9,160 bases of DNA from the NCBI GenBank assembly GCA_003155465.1, contig PMCR01000370.1, positions 1-9,160 of the forward strand, written 5' to 3'. The position numbers and the translations under genes were made by a program. This document shows, piece after piece, positions 6,944 through 9,160 of the stretch. Below the pieces are notes generated by a model. That model did not search any database. It was given only the letters and a program-made list of their open reading frames with translations, and had not been told where the DNA came from. The DNA is from Myxococcales bacterium. GTDB taxonomy: Bacteria > Myxococcota > Polyangia > Fen-1088. Each line of letters opens with the position of its first letter. The first letter of the stretch is position 1.

Positions 6944-7224
6944 CTTCGTTTCTGTCATGGCGCAAGAAAACCAGAGCATTCGGGTTGCTCGTAGTGGTTA
7001 AGGTGCGCGGCCGACGACAATTCGGGTTTAACTAATTTGCGCTCGCGCTCTTTCCGAACCGTCTTTGCCTCTGAGCGTCGTCTCCTGTTGCTGCCTGCGT
7101 CGCGGACGCCGCAGAGAGCGCCAAACAGCCAGCAGATTCGGTAAGATCGTGCACAGTTTCTAGACCCGATATCGCGCGACCCTATCCCTCTACGGTTGGC
7201 AGGAGCGATTCGCGCAGCAGCACC

Positions 7225-7230
7225 AGGGAG
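7225..7230 (+). promoter_or_regulatory. Shine-Dalgarno site of GH2 copy B
   Basis: AGGGAG lies 8 bases before the ATG at 7239. A second in-frame ATG at 7245 is 14 bases away from the site, so 7239 is preferred. Confidence 0.7.
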
Positions 7231-7238
7231 AAGACGAC

Positions 7239-9160
7239 ATGCACATGTACCGACCCATCCACGCCTCGAACGCTGGTCGCCGGGCCTTGCTGGCAAGAGT
7301 TGCCGCAATCGGCTTGGCCCTGCCCTTGCTGGGGCCGGCCAGTTGCAGCTCCGGCAGTTCCGAGGCTATGGCCGATGCTGCCGCAGGAAGTCTGGGCGAC
7401 GGCGGGAAGGGCGGTGGGTCGGCCGGCGCAGGTGGCGGGGTCGGCCAGGGCGGCTCCGTTGGGTCGGGCGGTGCGGTGGATTCGTCCGGAACGCTCGCCA
7501 CGGGTGGCGCATCAAGCGTGGCCGGCTCTCGTGCAACCGGAGGCGCATCGGCTCCAGGTGGCGCGGCTGGTGGTACTGCTATTGTCTCTGGCGGCAACAC
7601 ATCGCGTGGCGGCTCCACGACCGGCGGCGGGGCGGCAGGCAATGGCACCTTGGCAGGCGGTAGCAGTGGACGCGGCGGTTCCACGAGCAGCGCGGACTCG
7701 GGCGGATTCTCGGGGTCCAGGGCAAGCGGCGGGACCGTCGGGCCTGGCGGAACCATTGCATCGGGAGGAACGACGAGTGCAGGCGGCTCCACGGCCACCG
7801 GCGGGACGGGCGTACCGAGCAATCGCCAGAGCATCAATCTAAATCAGGCGTGGAAATTCAAGCTGGGTGACTACAACGGCGCACAGGCGGCTGGCTACGA
7901 CGATGCGTCGTGGTCCGTGGTTGGCCTGCCCCACTCGTTCAGCCTGCCATACTTTCTGTCGGCGAAGTTCTATGCGGGCTATGGCTGGTATCGGAAGCAT
8001 CTCACCGTGCCGGCGGAATGGTCGGGCAAGCGGATCTTTCTGGAATTCGATGGGTCGTTTCAAGACACCCAGGTCTACGTGAACGGAAAGTCGATCGGAA
8101 AACATCAGGGCGGCTACACCGGATTCTCCCTGGATGCCACCAGCGCCATCGTGACCGGAGACAACGTGGTGGCAGTGCAGGTGAACAATAACTGGAACGC
8201 TCAACTGGCGCCGCGCGCTGGCGACCACACCTTTTCGGGCGGCATCTATCGCGATGTCTATCTGGTGGTGACCGATCCCTTGCACGTCACCTGGTACGGC
8301 ACCTTCGTGACCACGCCGACCGCCTCGGCCTCGTCAGCCACAGTGAATATCAAGACGGAAGTGCGCAATGACAATGCGGCGAGCAAGAATTGCACCTTGA
8401 AAACGGACATCGTCGACGCCAAAGGCGCGACCGTGGCCACTGTGTCATCCACCCAGGCGGTGGCTGCAAACAGCAATGTCACGCTTGACCAAACCACGCC
8501 GGCGATTGCCAATCCTTCGCTGTGGCATCCTGACCACCCGACGCTCTACCGCGCGGTCAGCACGATCTCCGAAGGCACGACTGCGCTCGACAGCTTCTCC
8601 ACGACCTTTGGTATCCGATCGATCACTTGGTCGGCTTCCAGCGGGTTTTCCATAAATGGCTCGCACCTCTACCTTCACGGCGTGGACGTCCACCAGGACC
8701 ACGCGGGCTGGGGCGATGGCGTGACCAATGCCGGGTTCCTTCGCGACGTGAAAATGGTCAAGGACGCTGGATTCAACTTCATCCGTGGCTCGCATTACCC
8801 GAAGGACCCGGGATTCAGCGATGCCTGCGATCAGCTTGGCGTTCTCTTTTGGTCGGAAAACAACTTCTGGGGCATGGGCGGGGCCACGGGCGAGGGCTCG
8901 TGGGCCACGGCTGGTGCCTATCCCAACAATGCCGGTGACCAGGCCGCATTCGAGACGAGCGTGACCGACAGCCTGACCGCGATGATCCGCGTGCATCGAA
9001 ATCATCCGGCCATCATCGCGTGGAGCATGAGCAACGAACCGTTCTTCACCGCGGACGCCACCAAGCCCAAGATGAGCGCGCTGCTGAGCAAAGAGGTCAC
9101 CCTGACCCACCAGCTCGATCCGACCCGACCGGCCGGCATCGGCGGGGCGCAACGTCCGCA
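7239..9160 (+). CDS. Glycoside hydrolase family 2 lipoprotein, copy B (5' part, cut by window edge)
   Basis: Open for 640 codons to the right edge with no stop. The N-terminus has a basic region (GRR), a hydrophobic segment and LLGPASC (Cys36); Ser and Ala precede the Cys as in a lipobox, but Pro at -3 is unusual, so lipidation is less sure than in copy A. Residues 37-193 are a Gly/Ser/Ala/Thr linker. The GH2 sugar-binding domain is about 195-350, Ig-like about 351-465, and the TIM barrel begins near 468. The barrel has GSHYPKD and the acid/base Glu600 in WSMSNEP. The nucleophile and the C-terminal domains lie beyond the window. It is closely related to copy A: a 24-residue run around DPLHVTWYGTFVTTP (residues 338-361) is identical, while the linker sequences are unrelated. 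It is transcribed divergently from the esterase unit. The exact substrate is unknown. Confidence 0.92.
   Translation, partial: MHMYRPIHASNAGRRALLARVAAIGLALPLLGPASCSSGSSEAMADAAAGSLGDGGKGGGSAGAGGGVGQGGSVGSGGAVDSSGTLATGGASSVAGSRATGGASAPGGAAGGTAIVSGGNTSRGGSTTGGGAAGNGTLAGGSSGRGGSTSSADSGGFSGSRASGGTVGPGGTIASGGTTSAGGSTATGGTGVPSNRQSINLNQAWKFKLGDYNGAQAAGYDDASWSVVGLPHSFSLPYFLSAKFYAGYGWYRKHLTVPAEWSGKRIFLEFDGSFQDTQVYVNGKSIGKHQGGYTGFSLDATSAIVTGDNVVAVQVNNNWNAQLAPRAGDHTFSGGIYRDVYLVVTDPLHVTWYGTFVTTPTASASSATVNIKTEVRNDNAASKNCTLKTDIVDAKGATVATVSSTQAVAANSNVTLDQTTPAIANPSLWHPDHPTLYRAVSTISEGTTALDSFSTTFGIRSITWSASSGFSINGSHLYLHGVDVHQDHAGWGDGVTNAGFLRDVKMVKDAGFNFIRGSHYPKDPGFSDACDQLGVLFWSENNFWGMGGATGEGSWATAGAYPNNAGDQAAFETSVTDSLTAMIRVHRNHPAIIAWSMSNEPFFTADATKPKMSALLSKEVTLTHQLDPTRPAGIGGAQRP
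7374..7820 (+). repeat. Degenerate Gly-rich linker of GH2 copy B
   Basis: Encodes about 150 residues dominated by Gly, Ser, Ala and Thr in imperfect SGG, TGG and ASGG units. There is no near-identical DNA repeat as in copy A, and the minus strand of the segment is also open with a Pro-rich frame, a by-product of the GGN codon bias. It separates the membrane anchor from the sugar-binding domain. Confidence 0.7.

Larger units (their letters stand above)
6825..7238. other. Divergent intergenic/promoter region
   Basis: This 414-base gap lies between the 5' ends of the esterase (leftward) and GH2 copy B (rightward), so promoters for both should be here. I see no strong -35/-10 pair and no correctly spaced sigma-54 GG/GC element. 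Visible structure: the 9-base direct repeat ATTCGGGTT at 6978-6986 and 7020-7028, 42 bases apart, with a 7-base partial copy at 7136-7142; a hairpin at 6925-6943; a hairpin GCGTC-GCG-GACGC at 7097-7109; and the palindrome TCGCGCGA at 7172-7179. A minus-strand open frame from 7308 to 6955 crosses part of the gap but overlaps the GH2 start and has no family features. Confidence 0.6.

Noticed and set aside
7198..7217. Possible sigma-54 promoter TGGCAGG...TTCGC before GH2 copy B
   Set aside because: The GG-to-GC distance is 12 bases instead of the required 10, and it would leave a very short leader overlapping the ribosome site.
6955..7308. Minus-strand open frame of 117 codons across the divergent intergenic region
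   Set aside because: Starts inside the GH2 copy B signal sequence, is Arg/Ala-rich without recognisable motifs, and would occupy the likely promoter region.
7190..7837. Minus-strand Pro-rich open frame of 215 codons opposite the GH2 copy B linker
   Set aside because: Overlaps the signal peptide and linker of a well-supported GH2 gene and consists of the antisense reading of Gly-rich codons.
8445..9152. Minus-strand open frame of 235 codons opposite the GH2 copy B catalytic region
   Set aside because: Long antisense frames are common in GC-rich genes. The plus frame encodes clear GH2 motifs, while the minus frame shows none.

Overview
The window looks like a high-GC chromosomal segment of a Myxococcota-type bacterium (Polyangia are my best guess). 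The grounds are GC-rich coding, long Gly/Ser/Thr/Ala linkers built on TGG and SGG units in every gene, and two C-terminal tails shaped like MYXO-CTERM sorting signals (Cys motif, hydrophobic helix, basic end). The lineage is inferred from these features only.

Layout. Three genes run leftward on the minus strand: a Sec-exported SGNH/sialate O-acetylesterase-family carbohydrate esterase (6824 to 4749), a Tat-exported DUF362-like protein (4668 to 2995), and a lipoprotein glycoside hydrolase of family GH2 (2732 to 219). A 414-base divergent intergenic region (6825-7238) separates them from a fourth gene on the plus strand, a second GH2 lipoprotein that starts at 7239 and runs off the right edge. 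Every start is set by a good Shine-Dalgarno sequence. The left 218 bases and the 262 bases between the DUF362-like gene and the first GH2 gene hold no gene that I can support.

How it may work. Two paralogous exo-acting glycosidases, a deacetylating esterase and a DUF362-like protein, all exported and apparently tethered to the envelope by flexible linkers, suggest a small surface-displayed system for an acetylated glycan such as hemicellulose or pectin side chains. The substrate cannot be read from the sequence. In each protein the linker sits between the anchor and the folded domain: after the N-terminal lipid anchor in the GH2 enzymes, and before the C-terminal helix in the esterase and the DUF362-like protein. 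The most interesting points are this shared architecture with three export routes, the inverted GH2 pair with diverged active-site motifs, and the near-identical in-frame DNA repeats in two linkers.
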